Assembly (NCBI GenBank): GCA_025058735.1
Contig: JANXDX010000009.1
Span: 1-54,995, forward strand
Length of the DNA: 54,995 nt
Direction: 5' to 3'
From: Archaeoglobaceae archaeon
GTDB taxonomy: Archaea; Halobacteriota; Archaeoglobi; Archaeoglobales; Archaeoglobaceae
Below the pieces are notes generated by a model that saw nothing but the letters and a program-made list of their open reading frames with translations, ran no database searches and was not told the DNA's origin. The position numbers and the translations under genes are program-made. Numbering within the stretch: the stretch's first letter is position 1; each line of letters opens with the position of its first letter. Shown one piece after another: positions 8,293-17,495 of the stretch.

Positions 8293-8997
8293 ATGGTTTC
8301 GCTCGAAAAAGCAGTCATTGCTAGACTTAAAAAATGCGGAAGTGAGTTTGAAATACTTGTCGATCCGTATTTAGCTAGAGATCTAAAGGAGGGGAAAGAA
8401 GTAAACTTCGACGAGTTGCTAGCAATTGAAGAAGTCTTCAAAAACGCTAGAAAAGGTGAAAGAGCTTCAAACGATGAACTTCAAAAAGTTTTTAATACTA
8501 CAGATGTTAGGAAGATTGCTAGAATTATAATAACTGAAGGAGAAGTCCAAATTACTGCAGAACAAAGAAAAGAAATGCTTGAAAGCAAAAAAAGACAGAT
8601 AATTGCTTTTTTGAGTAAAAATGCAATAGATCCAAGGACAGGAACTCCTCATCCACCTGCAAGAATAGAAAGAGCTTTAGAAGAGGCTAAAGTAAGCATA
8701 GATATATTTAAAAGTGTAGAAGCTCAAATAAAAGATGTAGTAAAGGCCCTCAAACCTATACTCCCCCTGAAATTTGAGGAGATGGAAATAGCTATAAAAA
8801 TACCTTCTGAATACGTTGGTAAAGCAATTTCTGCTCTTTACAATTTTGGTGGAATTGTAAAGGAAGAGTGGCAAAAAGATGGTAGCTGGATATGTCTTAT
8901 GCGAATACCTTCTGGAATGTATGGAGATCTGATGGATTTACTTGGTAAAGTTGCGAAAGGTGAAGCTTTAACAAAAGTTTTGAGGAGGATAGGATGA
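8293..8997 (+). CDS. Ribosome maturation protein SBDS homologue
   Basis: 234 aa, the usual archaeal length. The N-terminal FYSH domain runs to about residue 90 ([30 protein letters not shown]), followed by the helical domain ([20 protein letters not shown]) and a C-terminal ferredoxin-like domain. SBDS helps release the anti-association factor from the large ribosomal subunit; in archaea it is nearly always encoded with the exosome genes. It overlaps rrp4 by 4 nt. Confidence 0.95.
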   Translation: MVSLEKAVIARLKKCGSEFEILVDPYLARDLKEGKEVNFDELLAIEEVFKNARKGERASNDELQKVFNTTDVRKIARIIITEGEVQITAEQRKEMLESKKRQIIAFLSKNAIDPRTGTPHPPARIERALEEAKVSIDIFKSVEAQIKDVVKALKPILPLKFEEMEIAIKIPSEYVGKAISALYNFGGIVKEEWQKDGSWICLMRIPSGMYGDLMDLLGKVAKGEALTKVLRRIG

Positions 8998-9674
8998 GGA
9001 AGATCGTACTGCCTGGAGATCTAGTTGCAACAAATTCAAAGGTTGCTGGGCAAGGTACTTATGTTGAAAACGGGAAAGTTTATGCAAAGTATTTAGGTCT
9101 ATTAGATAAAGATGAAACCCAGGTTAGAGTCATACCGTTGAAAGGAAAGTACATCCCAACAGCTGGAGATATGGTCGTAGGTATAACGAAAGAAGTCACA
9201 GCAAACGGTTGGTTTGTGAACATAAATTCACCATATCAAGCTTTTCTTCCATTGATGGAAAATCCTGAATACAAGTCTAACAAAAAGCCAAATGAAGTTT
9301 TAGATATAGGTGACGCAATAATTGCAAGGGTTCTAAACGTCGATCCAAACATGAAAGTAACTTTGACGATGAAAGATAAGATGTGCCATCCAATAAGGTT
9401 GGGTAGAATAGTGGCAATAAATCCAGCTAGGGTTCCAAGAGTTATAGGAAAAAAGGGAAGCATGATAAAAATGTTGAAAAATGAACTAGGCATTCAAATA
9501 GTTGTTGGTCAAAATGGATTAATTTGGTTAAACGGAGATGCAAAGAAGATATCAATAGTAGAGGAGGCAATTTATATGATAGAAGAAGAAGCTCACACAG
9601 AAGGTTTGACAGATAGAGTTGCAGAATTCATAAAAAGGAGGAAAGGAGATGTTGAAGCCAAAACTAATAGTTGA
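8994..9674 (+). CDS. rrp4: Exosome RNA-binding subunit Rrp4
   Basis: 226 aa with an N-terminal strand-rich domain, an S1 domain ([20 protein letters not shown]) about residues 60-140, and a C-terminal KH domain ([16 protein letters not shown]). It forms part of the cap that feeds RNA into the Rrp41-Rrp42 hexamer. It is preceded by GAGGAGG and ends inside the beginning of rrp41 (26-nt overlap). Confidence 0.95.
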   Translation: MRKIVLPGDLVATNSKVAGQGTYVENGKVYAKYLGLLDKDETQVRVIPLKGKYIPTAGDMVVGITKEVTANGWFVNINSPYQAFLPLMENPEYKSNKKPNEVLDIGDAIIARVLNVDPNMKVTLTMKDKMCHPIRLGRIVAINPARVPRVIGKKGSMIKMLKNELGIQIVVGQNGLIWLNGDAKKISIVEEAIYMIEEEAHTEGLTDRVAEFIKRRKGDVEAKTNS

Positions 9675-10380
9675 TGGAAAGAGATTAGATGGAAGAGCAT
9701 TTGATGAACTAAGACCTATAAAAATTGAAGCAGATGTTTTAAAGAGGGCAGATGGATCTTGTTACATAGAAATGGGTAAGAATAAAGTTTTAGCAGCAGT
9801 TTATGGACCGAGAGAGTTGCATCCGAGACATCTACAAGATCCTAGTAAAGCTATTATAAGGTACAGATACAACATGGCAGCTTTCAGCGTTGAAGAGAGA
9901 AGAAGACCCGGGCCAGATAGGAGAAGTATAGAAATTTCGAAAGTTAGCAAGGAAGTTTTTGAAGCAGTAATAATGAAAGAACTCTTTCCAAGATCAGCTA
10001 TAGACATATTTGTTGAAGTTTTGCAAGCAGATGCTGGAAGTAGAGCAGCTGGAATAAACGCTGCAAGTGTAGCTTTGATAGATGCTGGGATACCTGTCAA
10101 AGGTATAGTTACTTCAGTTGCGGTAGCTAAAGTTGATGGACAATTGGTTTTGGATCCTATGAAAGAAGAAGACTACTATGGAGAAGCCGATCTTCCAATT
10201 GCCTTTCTGATAAGAAATGGAAAGATAGAATCTATAACTTTACTGCAGATGGATGGAAGGATGACAAAGGATGAAATTAAAAGGGTCATAGAGCTTGCAA
10301 AGAAAGGTGTAATGGAAATTTATAGACTGCAAAGGGATGCTATAATGAGGAAGTTTATGGTTGAAGAAGATGAAGGCTGA
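9649..10380 (+). CDS. rrp41: Exosome catalytic subunit Rrp41
   Basis: 243 aa RNase PH-fold subunit that degrades RNA with phosphate, or adds tails, from the 3' end. Diagnostic are [15 protein letters not shown] at the N-terminus, the arginine-rich [16 protein letters not shown] that binds RNA and phosphate, and [20 protein letters not shown] around the active site. AAGGAGGAAAGGAG lies immediately upstream. It overlaps both neighbours. Confidence 0.96.
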   Translation: MLKPKLIVDGKRLDGRAFDELRPIKIEADVLKRADGSCYIEMGKNKVLAAVYGPRELHPRHLQDPSKAIIRYRYNMAAFSVEERRRPGPDRRSIEISKVSKEVFEAVIMKELFPRSAIDIFVEVLQADAGSRAAGINAASVALIDAGIPVKGIVTSVAVAKVDGQLVLDPMKEEDYYGEADLPIAFLIRNGKIESITLLQMDGRMTKDEIKRVIELAKKGVMEIYRLQRDAIMRKFMVEEDEG

Positions 10381-11158
10381 GGACATTCTTTCTGAAATAA
10401 AAAAAGACTACGTTTTAGCAAAGTTGAAAGATGGAGAGAGAATAGATGGAAGAAAGTTCGACGAATTTAGAAAGATAGAAATTCATTCTGGAATTATACA
10501 AAAAGCGGAAGGTTCAGCTTTAGTAAAACTAGGAAATACTCAAGTTGTAGTCGGAATCAAGATGCAACCAGGAGAACCTTTTCCAGATACTCCAGATAAG
10601 GGTGTAATAATTACGAACGCTGAACTTGTTCCACTTGCATCTCCAACTTTTGAGCCTGGCCCTCCAGATGAACATTCAGTAGAATTGGCTAGAGTAGTTG
10701 ATAGAGGGATAAGGGAAAGTGAAGCTATAGACCTAGAAAAACTTTGCATAGAACCAGGAAAGAAAGTTTGGATAATTTTTATAGATATTCATGCAGTAGA
10801 CGATGATGGAAATCTCATGGATGCATCAAGCATAGCGACTATATCTGCTTTATTAAACACAAAAGTTCCTGCATCTCGTTTTGGTTTGGGGGAAGATTTT
10901 AAACTTCCAATCAGAGATCTTCCTATTTCTGTAACATCTTTAATCGTCGGAAATAAGTATTTAGTTGATCCATCAAAAGATGAGCTGAGTGTAGGTGAGA
11001 ACACTTTAACTATAACGACAGACAAAAATGACAACATAGTAGCAATTCAGAAAAGTGGAGGATACATGCTGAGTGAAGAACTTTTTTACGAACTCTTGGA
11101 CGTAAGTGCAAGGTGCGCTAGGAAGATCAGGGAAGATTATTTAAAAATTATAATATAA
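10370..11158 (+). CDS. rrp42: Exosome non-catalytic ring subunit Rrp42
   Basis: 262 aa from ATG 10370; the frame also has a TTG at 10361. It is RNase PH-like: [19 protein letters not shown], then [19 protein letters not shown], then [20 protein letters not shown]. It pairs with Rrp41 to make three heterodimers of the exosome core but lacks a working active site of its own. It is the last gene of the exosome block and is followed by an AT-only palindrome. Confidence 0.95.
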   Translation: MKAEDILSEIKKDYVLAKLKDGERIDGRKFDEFRKIEIHSGIIQKAEGSALVKLGNTQVVVGIKMQPGEPFPDTPDKGVIITNAELVPLASPTFEPGPPDEHSVELARVVDRGIRESEAIDLEKLCIEPGKKVWIIFIDIHAVDDDGNLMDASSIATISALLNTKVPASRFGLGEDFKLPIRDLPISVTSLIVGNKYLVDPSKDELSVGENTLTITTDKNDNIVAIQKSGGYMLSEELFYELLDVSARCARKIREDYLKIII

Positions 11159-11162
11159 ATGT

Positions 11163-11182
11163 ATATTATAATTTTATAATAT
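11163..11182. repeat. AT-only 20-bp palindrome after rrp42
   Basis: ATATTATAA, two bases, then TTATAATAT: perfect 9-bp arms starting 5 nt after the rrp42 stop codon. It resembles other AT-only inverted repeats at gene ends in this window (17463-17495, 20144-20169). It may mark a transcript end. Confidence 0.4.
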
Positions 11183-11235
11183 TAAGTTAAACCTCCGCAA
11201 AATTAAAAAAGGTTGATGGTACTACAAATAGAATT

Positions 11236-11745
11236 GTGAAAGAGATCGACGTTGATAAGCTAGTTTTAGAACTAGTTGGAAGAGTAGCAGGAGAAATTGG
11301 AACTATTCTTTATTCTCTACAATTAGAGGATGAATTTACCGATGACAAGTTAGCTTTAGAGCTTGGTATAGATATAAGTGAGATCAGAAAAGCCCTCTTT
11401 GCAATGTATGAAATAGGAATAGCTGAATATAAAAGGAAGAGAGACGATGAAACTGGCTGGATGGAATACTATTGGAGAATAAATTACAGTAGAGCAAGAG
11501 AAGTCCTGAAAAGAGAACTTGAAAAAACAAAAAAGAAGTTAGAAGAAAAAATAGATTCTGAAAGTAACGCGATCTTCTACATCTGCCCAAATTATTGCAT
11601 AAAAGTTTCCTACGACGATGCAATAGAGCTTAATTTCTACTGTCCAAAATGCGGTTCCATGCTGAACTACTTGGACTGTGAAAATGCTATAAGGAATTTA
11701 AAGGAGGAGATCAAAAAGATAGACGAGATACTGAAAACACTTTAG
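11236..11745 (+). CDS. tfe: Transcription factor E (TFIIE-alpha homologue)
   Basis: 169 aa with a GTG start. The N-terminal winged helix runs to about residue 85 (DDKLALELGIDISEIRKALF), followed by a helical linker and a C-terminal zinc ribbon: CPNYC and CPKCG around YDDAIELNFY. TFE binds the RNA polymerase clamp and helps open the promoter. It stands alone between AT-rich gaps with its own promoter region. Confidence 0.94.
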   Translation: MKEIDVDKLVLELVGRVAGEIGTILYSLQLEDEFTDDKLALELGIDISEIRKALFAMYEIGIAEYKRKRDDETGWMEYYWRINYSRAREVLKRELEKTKKKLEEKIDSESNAIFYICPNYCIKVSYDDAIELNFYCPKCGSMLNYLDCENAIRNLKEEIKKIDEILKTL

Positions 11746-11822
11746 TATTAAATAAATATATATTATATTATTTTAATAATTTATAAATTTATTATTTTAT
11801 AATTAGCGAGCAAGCGAGTGAA

Positions 11823-11833
11823 ATTTTTATAAG
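11823..11833 (+). promoter_or_regulatory. TATA-like box for purQ
   Basis: ATTTTTATAAG is preceded by a purine-rich BRE-like GTGAAA. It lies just upstream of a short direct repeat (AGCGAG-CA-AGCGAG, 11806-11819). The spacing favours initiation close to the two ATGs at 11846 and 11852. Confidence 0.45.
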
Positions 11834-11851
11834 CTGCGAAAAAGCATGTTC

Positions 11852-12655
11852 ATGGATCTCAGTGAGATCAGAGTTGCAGTACTTCGAATCGAAGGTACAA
11901 ACTGCGAAGATGAAACTGTAGAAGCTTTTAAAAATCTTGGCGTTTTTGCAGAAGCGGTTCACTTAAAACAGTTCTACAGTGATATGATCAGGTTAGAAGA
12001 TCAGAGAAGTATTTTTGATTACCACTGCATAGTTTTTCCTGGAGGATTTTCTGCAGGAGATTACGTCAGAGCTGGAGCCATATTTTCTGCTAGATTTAAA
12101 AGCGTTTTGAGAAAAGATCTTGAGGAGTTCATAAAAATGGAATACCCTGTTTTAGGTATATGCAACGGTTTTCAAATATTAGCTGAACTGGGAGCATTAC
12201 CTGGACTTGATGAAGATAAGCCAATAGCAGATAAGCCGGAAATGGCTTTAACAGTTAACGAATCAAATAGATTTGAATGCAGACCATCTTTGTTGAAAAA
12301 AGAAAGTAGCAGATGTATTTTTACAAAAAAGGTTCCAGAAATAGTTATGTTCCCTGTAGCTCATGCAGAAGGAAAAGTAGTTTTTCCAAAAGATAGAGAG
12401 AAAGAGATATTAGAAAAATTGGTAGAGAATGATCAGATAGTTTTTAGATACATAGACGATAAAGGCAATTATGCAGGTTATCCATGGAATCCAAATGGAA
12501 GCTTTTACAACATAGCTGGACTCTGTAATTCAACGTACAACGTTTTCGGTCTAATGCCACATCCGGAAAGAGTTTTCTACGACTATGTAAACGATAAGTT
12601 TGGAGACGGATACTACTTGTTTAAGAGTATAGTTGAATACCTGGAATCATGGTAA
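11852..12655 (+). CDS. purQ: Phosphoribosylformylglycinamidine synthase, glutaminase subunit
   Basis: 267 aa from ATG 11852 (ATG 11846 also possible). Class I glutamine amidotransferase: the nucleophilic Cys is in VLGICNGFQILAELGALPG and the catalytic His is in GLMPHPERV. It supplies ammonia to PurL and PurS in purine synthesis. The length matches the longer archaeal type. The C-terminus overlaps the CBS-ParB gene by 7 nt, although no functional link between those two is evident. Confidence 0.95.
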   Translation: MDLSEIRVAVLRIEGTNCEDETVEAFKNLGVFAEAVHLKQFYSDMIRLEDQRSIFDYHCIVFPGGFSAGDYVRAGAIFSARFKSVLRKDLEEFIKMEYPVLGICNGFQILAELGALPGLDEDKPIADKPEMALTVNESNRFECRPSLLKKESSRCIFTKKVPEIVMFPVAHAEGKVVFPKDREKEILEKLVENDQIVFRYIDDKGNYAGYPWNPNGSFYNIAGLCNSTYNVFGLMPHPERVFYDYVNDKFGDGYYLFKSIVEYLESW

Positions 12656-13425
12656 AAGTGGCTGACTACATGACTAGAAAAGTGTACACGTTGAAACCGA
12701 ACAGTACAGTAGCTGACGCTATTCAGCTGATGAAAAAAACTAAGCACGACAGTTTTCCTGTTGTTGACGATGATAACAGGCTAGTAGGATATGTTTCTGC
12801 TGTAGACATAGTTGGAAAAACCTTGGAAACAAAGATAGAAGAAGTGATGTCGAGAGAACTTTACGTTGCTAGGGAGTTTATGAGTTTGAGGGATGCTGCT
12901 AGAGTTATGTTCAGAAGTGGACATTCCAAGCTACCAGTTGTCGATGAAAACAACAGAGTTGTAGGGATCATATCAAACGCAGACGTTATAAGAAGTCAAA
13001 TTGAAAGGGCAAATCCTGAAAAGATTGAAAAATTGAGAAAGACGATTGAGAAAGTTCACGGAGTTTCAACTTTAATTAAAAAAGAGAAAGTTGAAATAGC
13101 AAGATTGATCCCTACTCAGTCAAAAGTTTACGCTGATGAACTTAAAGGTAGAATTGAAGAAATAAAGAGAGGACTTGCTGAGCCTATAGTAGTTGTTGAA
13201 AAAGATTCTAGGTTGTACTTGGTCGACGGTCATCACAGAGTTGTTGCAGCTATGAAGTTGGGAATAAAGGAGCTAGACGCTTACATAATCTTAGTACCTC
13301 CGAACATCGAACTTGGGTTTGAAAAGCTCGTAAAGAGACTTGGGTTGAAAAGCGTAAAAGATATGGAAATAGTAGAAGATGTTTCACATCCCTTGGTTGA
13401 AATAACTTTTAGGAATCTGAGATGA
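12649..13425 (+). CDS. CBS-pair protein with ParB/SerK-like domain
   Basis: 258 aa. Two CBS domains fill residues 1-120 (ADYMTRKVYTLKPNSTVADA; EVMSRELYVAREFMSLRDAA) and would bind an adenosine nucleotide. The rest is a ParB-like domain with LYLVDGHHRVVAAMKLG about residue 190. The same fold with DGHHR is found in the archaeal ADP-dependent free serine kinase SerK, so kinase activity is at least as likely as nuclease activity. The CBS pair suggests control by energy charge. It is cytosolic. It overlaps purQ and, by 4 nt, the SRP19 gene. Confidence 0.8.
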   Translation: MVKVADYMTRKVYTLKPNSTVADAIQLMKKTKHDSFPVVDDDNRLVGYVSAVDIVGKTLETKIEEVMSRELYVAREFMSLRDAARVMFRSGHSKLPVVDENNRVVGIISNADVIRSQIERANPEKIEKLRKTIEKVHGVSTLIKKEKVEIARLIPTQSKVYADELKGRIEEIKRGLAEPIVVVEKDSRLYLVDGHHRVVAAMKLGIKELDAYIILVPPNIELGFEKLVKRLGLKSVKDMEIVEDVSHPLVEITFRNLR

Positions 13426-13706
13426 GGTACGTTATTTGGCCAGCAAATTTAGATGCTAAAAAAAGCAGGAACGAGGGAAGAAAGATCCCAAAGAAATTTG
13501 CAGTACCAGGTGTTCGTCTGAGTGAAATTGTTGAAGCTTGTAGAGAACTGAAACTAAATTTTGAAGTTGAAAACAAAAAGTATCCAAGGTGTTGGTGGGA
13601 AGAGGTTGGAAGAGTTTTGATTGAAAAGGATAAAAAAAGAAAAATAGATGTCATGATTGAAATATCTAAAAAAATATTGGAAATAAGAAAAAGAAAAAGC
13701 AAATGA
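13422..13706 (+). CDS. srp19: Signal recognition particle 19 kDa protein
   Basis: 94 aa. The start YVIWPANLDAKKSRNEGRKI and the motif PRCWWEEVGRVLI are the SRP19 signature. It binds the tips of helices 6 and 8 of SRP RNA and lets SRP54 bind. The tail is lysine-rich, as expected. It overlaps its neighbours by 4 nt on each side. Confidence 0.95.
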   Translation: MRYVIWPANLDAKKSRNEGRKIPKKFAVPGVRLSEIVEACRELKLNFEVENKKYPRCWWEEVGRVLIEKDKKRKIDVMIEISKKILEIRKRKSK

Positions 13707-14650
13707 AGCTACTCTTCTTTCTGTCTGGAGAAAACTTACCTTTGGCTGAATGGGAAGTTCTTCAGCTTGCAAAAATATACGGTGAAATCAAATATCATTA
13801 CTTGGACAAAAGATTTTTAATTATAAATTATTATGGTAAAGATTTTTACGAAAGGCTTGCAATGACTCATGAAGTTGGAGAAGTTTTAGCTGAAACAGAG
13901 TCGGATGAAGTTGAATCGGTTTTTAGAGAGTTGGAAATACCAAAAGAACCTTGCTGTGTAAGAGTCACAGGTTCTTTGGAACTAGAAAAAAAATTTGGAG
14001 AAATTCTTTGGAAGAGGGGAGCAAAGATTAGCGTTTCTAATCCAAAAATTGTATTCAAAGTCTATATTGGTAAAAAATTTTACATTTCAAAACTTCTTTA
14101 TGTAGTAAACAAGAAGCAGTTTTCATCAAGATCACCGAACAAAAGGCCTTTTTTCATGCCCTCAGTAGTTCTGCCCAAGTTTGCAAGAGCATTAGTAAAC
14201 CTCAGCTGCGCTAAAGAGAATATGCTAGATCCGATGTGTGGAACTGGTTCAATAATGATTGAAGCCTTGCTCATGAAGATCGATGCAGTAGGGCTAGATC
14301 TTTACGAAAAAGTTGCAAAGGGTTGTAAAGAGAATTTGAAGTTCTATGGACTAAAAGGTGATGTTTTTGTTGGAGATGCCAGATGTATGCCATTCAAAGA
14401 TAGCAGTTTCGAATCTATAGTTACAGATTATCCTTACTTGAGATCGACTAAAACAAAAGGAGATATATCTGAATTGTATGAAAAAAGTGCTGAAGAGTTT
14501 GCAAGAATTCTTAAAAAAGATTCTTTTGCAGTTGTTGTTAGTAATATGGATGTAGAAAACTTTTTTAAAGATTTTAAACTTTTAGCAAAATTCCATCAAA
14601 GAGTTCACGGTAGTTTAACTAGGAGAATACTGTTGTTAAGACTTGGTTAA
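13703..14650 (+). CDS. THUMP-domain tRNA (guanine-N2)-methyltransferase
   Basis: 315 aa. The N-terminal half is THUMP-like (GENLPLAEWEVLQLAKIYGE at the start). The C-terminal Rossmann methyltransferase has the SAM motif LDPMCGTGSIMIEAL about residue 175 and the catalytic motif TDYPYLRS about residue 245, a variant of the DPPY class. This fits the Trm11/TrmG10 group, which methylates G10 of tRNA. Exact substrate not proven. Confidence 0.85.
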   Translation: MKLLFFLSGENLPLAEWEVLQLAKIYGEIKYHYLDKRFLIINYYGKDFYERLAMTHEVGEVLAETESDEVESVFRELEIPKEPCCVRVTGSLELEKKFGEILWKRGAKISVSNPKIVFKVYIGKKFYISKLLYVVNKKQFSSRSPNKRPFFMPSVVLPKFARALVNLSCAKENMLDPMCGTGSIMIEALLMKIDAVGLDLYEKVAKGCKENLKFYGLKGDVFVGDARCMPFKDSSFESIVTDYPYLRSTKTKGDISELYEKSAEEFARILKKDSFAVVVSNMDVENFFKDFKLLAKFHQRVHGSLTRRILLLRLG

Positions 14651-14747
14651 TATAGTGGTATAATATTAATTAATTTTATTATATTAAACTAAATTTATTT
14701 GCAGAAAAAATATATATTGTTTCTAAAACATTGATCGGTGATTTAAA

Positions 14748-16121
14748 ATGATCGACAAGATCAGAATCTTAGCTTCAATAGTCAACAACCCTGTAACGAG
14801 AAAAGGTCTTCAAAAAATTTCAGAATTCTGTGAAAAATGCGGAAAAAACAGGATAGAAAATGCGATCGAATTAGCTTTAGGTTATAAAGAAAAAGCTTGT
14901 ATTTACTGTAGTGCAGCAGCTAAAATAATAGAGCCTGTTTTGAAAAAGGGGGCAGAGAGTTTCAACGTCCCCTTCGAAAAGATGAGAGAGAGGTTTTCAG
15001 ATCCGTACTGGAGAAAAGGACTTGCTAGTGTAATTAAAGGTTTAGCTCATTTTGGTGTTAGAAAACCTTTTGTTCCTGGAGCACCTTTTCAAGTTGTATG
15101 GGATATTACTTATGCTTGCAATTTGAGATGTAAACATTGTTATTCTAGTGCCGGAAAAATTGCTAGTGAAGAGTTGAACACTGAAGAAGCTTTGAAGGCC
15201 GTAGAAAAACTAGACAGATTAGGAGTTACAATAATTGCTTTTTCTGGAGGAGAACCTTTGATAAGAAAAGATTTCTTTAAGATAGCAAGATACGCTGCAG
15301 ATAAGGGAATTTACATAGCTGTAGCTACGAATGGAACTTTAATAAGTGATGAAGTTGCTAGAAAGATGAAAGAAAGTGGAGTGGGTTATCTTCAGATAAG
15401 CTTGGATGGATTAAAAGAAACGCATGACAGTTTTAGAGGAGTCCCTGGAACTTTTGATAGAACTTTGAATGGAATAAGAAATGCTGTAAAGTATGGATTT
15501 TTTGTGAACGTCTCAATGACAGTAACAAAGTTGAACTACCACGAAGTCCAAGCTGTAGTTGAACTCTGTGAAAAACTTGGAGTCGATTGGTTCATGCACT
15601 ACAACTACATACCTACTGGGAGAGGAGGAGCTGAGCTTGATATAAGTGCGGAAGAAAGAGAGAAATTGCTGGAATACCTTTGTCTTAAAAATCTAAACTC
15701 AAAGATGAGTTTACTTTCTACAGCTCCTCAATTTGCAAGAGTTGCTCTAAAAAATGAGTCGTCATTTATCCCAACTCATTTCTACAACTTATCTACAAGT
15801 GTAAAAGAGCTTGCAGAGTTTATAGGTGGCTGTGGAGCTGGAAGATTTTACTTCGCAATAAAAGCCAACGGAGACATACAGCCTTGTGTCTTTTTCCCAC
15901 TGAAAGTTGGAAACGTAAAGTTTGATGACCTTGAAGAGTTATGGTTAAAAAACAAAGTTTTTGAAGAGTTGAGAGGAAAAGATTTAATCGAAGGTTGCGG
16001 AAGTTGCGTTTATAGGTATATATGCGGCGGCTGCAGAGCTAGAGCTTTTAACTATTTTGGAAGTTATTTAAAACCAGATCCTGGTTGTTTGAGGAGTGTT
16101 CAATTTGCTGCGACGAAATGA
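14748..16121 (+). CDS. Radical SAM / SPASM-domain protein with N-terminal Cys-rich extension
   Basis: 457 aa. The radical SAM cluster motif CNLRCKHCY is about residues 124-132, followed by the SAM-binding FSGGEPL. The C-terminal SPASM region has cysteines in GGCGAG, DIQPCVFF, EGCGSCVYRYICGGCRA and PGCLRS, enough for auxiliary 4Fe-4S clusters. An N-terminal extension of about 110 residues carries CEKCG and CIYC pairs. The relatives are heme- and peptide-modifying enzymes such as AhbC/AhbD, but the reaction cannot be fixed here. GGTGAT precedes the ATG. It overlaps the next radical SAM gene by 4 nt. Confidence 0.85.
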   Translation: MIDKIRILASIVNNPVTRKGLQKISEFCEKCGKNRIENAIELALGYKEKACIYCSAAAKIIEPVLKKGAESFNVPFEKMRERFSDPYWRKGLASVIKGLAHFGVRKPFVPGAPFQVVWDITYACNLRCKHCYSSAGKIASEELNTEEALKAVEKLDRLGVTIIAFSGGEPLIRKDFFKIARYAADKGIYIAVATNGTLISDEVARKMKESGVGYLQISLDGLKETHDSFRGVPGTFDRTLNGIRNAVKYGFFVNVSMTVTKLNYHEVQAVVELCEKLGVDWFMHYNYIPTGRGGAELDISAEEREKLLEYLCLKNLNSKMSLLSTAPQFARVALKNESSFIPTHFYNLSTSVKELAEFIGGCGAGRFYFAIKANGDIQPCVFFPLKVGNVKFDDLEELWLKNKVFEELRGKDLIEGCGSCVYRYICGGCRARAFNYFGSYLKPDPGCLRSVQFAATK

Positions 16122-17464
16122 TTGCACTGATTAACCCAAGGGCTAGTGTTGAAGTTGTAGAAAGGCTCGACATTTCTACTCCTCCCCTTGGGTTATGTTA
16201 CTTAGCATCCTGTCTAAGAGAAGCGGGGTTCAAAGTTAAAATAATAGATGATCTGGTTGAAAAGCTCAATTTTGAGGAGCTGATAAAAAAGATAAAAAAT
16301 GCTATAATGGTTGGAATAACTTCCACAACTCCAACTTTCAACTCAGCTTTAAACTATGCTAAAAAAATAAAGGAAAAACTTTCAACTTTCATCATACTTG
16401 GCGGAGTTCATGTCACCTTTAAACCCTACGATGCTATGAAAAGTTACGTAGATGCGGTTTGCATAGGAGAAGGAGAAGAGACAATAGTTGAGGTAGCTGA
16501 AAGAGTTGAGGCCGGAAAAAATCTTGAAGGTGTCAAAGGGATATTTTACAGAGAGGGGGAAAAGATAATAGAAAATCAACCAAGGAAATTTATAGAAGAT
16601 CTTGATAGAATTCCTTTTCCAGCTTACGATTTAATTTCTCTAGAAAAATACACTGTTTTGGGAAAAAGATTAAGAAGTTTTCCAATGATAACTTCTAGAG
16701 GTTGTCCTTTCAGCTGTAACTATTGTAGTTCTTCCCTCTTTATGGGTAAAAAGTTTAGAGCTAGAAGTGCTAAAAACGTTGTCGATGAAATTGAATGGCT
16801 TGTAAACGACTTTAAAGCTAGAAGTATAGCTTTTAGTGATGACACTTTTACCTTAAACAAGAAAAGGGTTGAAGAGATCTGCAAAGAAATAAAGAATAGA
16901 GGACTTGAGATCAGTTGGAGCTGCTCCTCTAGAGTTGATACAGTTGATGAGGATACGATCAAGATCATGAAAGAAGCTGGATGTAAAGCTATCTACTTTG
17001 GTGTAGAATCTGCAAGCGAAAGAATTCTAAAATATTATAAAAAAAGGATCAGTGTTGAAAAAGCCTTCAAAGCTGTTAACTTAGCTAAGAAATACAAAAT
17101 AACAACTATCTGTTCTTTCATAGTTGGAGCTCCAGATGAAACTAAAGAAGAGATGGAGAAGACTTTAAAGTTGGCCATAGATCTTGATCCAAACTACGCT
17201 CAGTTCAGTGTCCTTACACCGTATCCTGGAACTGAAATTTACGAGGAAGCTAGATCGAAGGGTTTACTTTTGACTGAAAACTACGATGAATATACTGCTG
17301 CAAAACCTGTTTTAAGTAACTTCTATTTGAAACCTGAAGAGATTTCGGAATTCCTTAAGAAGTGCTATCTAAAGTTTTATCTTCGTCCAAAATTCTTATT
17401 TAGAGAGTTGAGGAAGGGGAATCTCTCGGTGATTTTAAAAGTAATTAAAAAATTTTTAAAATAA
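16118..17464 (+). CDS. B12-binding-domain radical SAM protein
   Basis: 448 aa from the ATG at 16118, which overlaps the previous stop (ATGA); a longer frame from 16085 is less likely. The N-terminal cobalamin-binding-like domain has PPLGLCYLASCLREAG and VGITSTTPTF. The radical SAM motif is SRGCPFSCNYCSSS about residue 190, and TPYPGTEIYEEA follows in the C-terminal part. This is the BchE/methyltransferase-like class (class B). Being translationally coupled to a SPASM radical SAM enzyme suggests a shared cofactor or natural-product pathway. Confidence 0.86.
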   Translation: MIALINPRASVEVVERLDISTPPLGLCYLASCLREAGFKVKIIDDLVEKLNFEELIKKIKNAIMVGITSTTPTFNSALNYAKKIKEKLSTFIILGGVHVTFKPYDAMKSYVDAVCIGEGEETIVEVAERVEAGKNLEGVKGIFYREGEKIIENQPRKFIEDLDRIPFPAYDLISLEKYTVLGKRLRSFPMITSRGCPFSCNYCSSSLFMGKKFRARSAKNVVDEIEWLVNDFKARSIAFSDDTFTLNKKRVEEICKEIKNRGLEISWSCSSRVDTVDEDTIKIMKEAGCKAIYFGVESASERILKYYKKRISVEKAFKAVNLAKKYKITTICSFIVGAPDETKEEMEKTLKLAIDLDPNYAQFSVLTPYPGTEIYEEARSKGLLLTENYDEYTAAKPVLSNFYLKPEEISEFLKKCYLKFYLRPKFLFRELRKGNLSVILKVIKKFLK

Positions 17465-17495
17465 AAATAATATTTTTAATTTAAATATTATTTTT
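17463..17495. terminator. AT-only hairpin spanning two convergent stop codons
   Basis: AAAAATAATATTT (17463-17475) and its exact complement AAATATTATTTTT (17483-17495) are separated by 7 nt. The hairpin covers the stop codon regions of both convergent genes and would end in a T-run on either strand, so it could terminate in both directions. A/T pairs alone are weak at high temperature, so the signal may be the T-run itself. Confidence 0.5.

Noticed and set aside
11855-11869. Perfect 15-bp palindrome GATCTCA-G-TGAGATC at the start of purQ
   Set aside because: It lies inside codons 2-6 of the gene, and no related site was seen in other promoters; a chance dyad in coding sequence is likely, although a downstream operator cannot be excluded.
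16085-16118. Longer N-terminus for the B12-type radical SAM protein
   Set aside because: The extension MFEECSICCDE is read from codons of the preceding gene; ATG 16118 gives the usual overlap and the usual family start.
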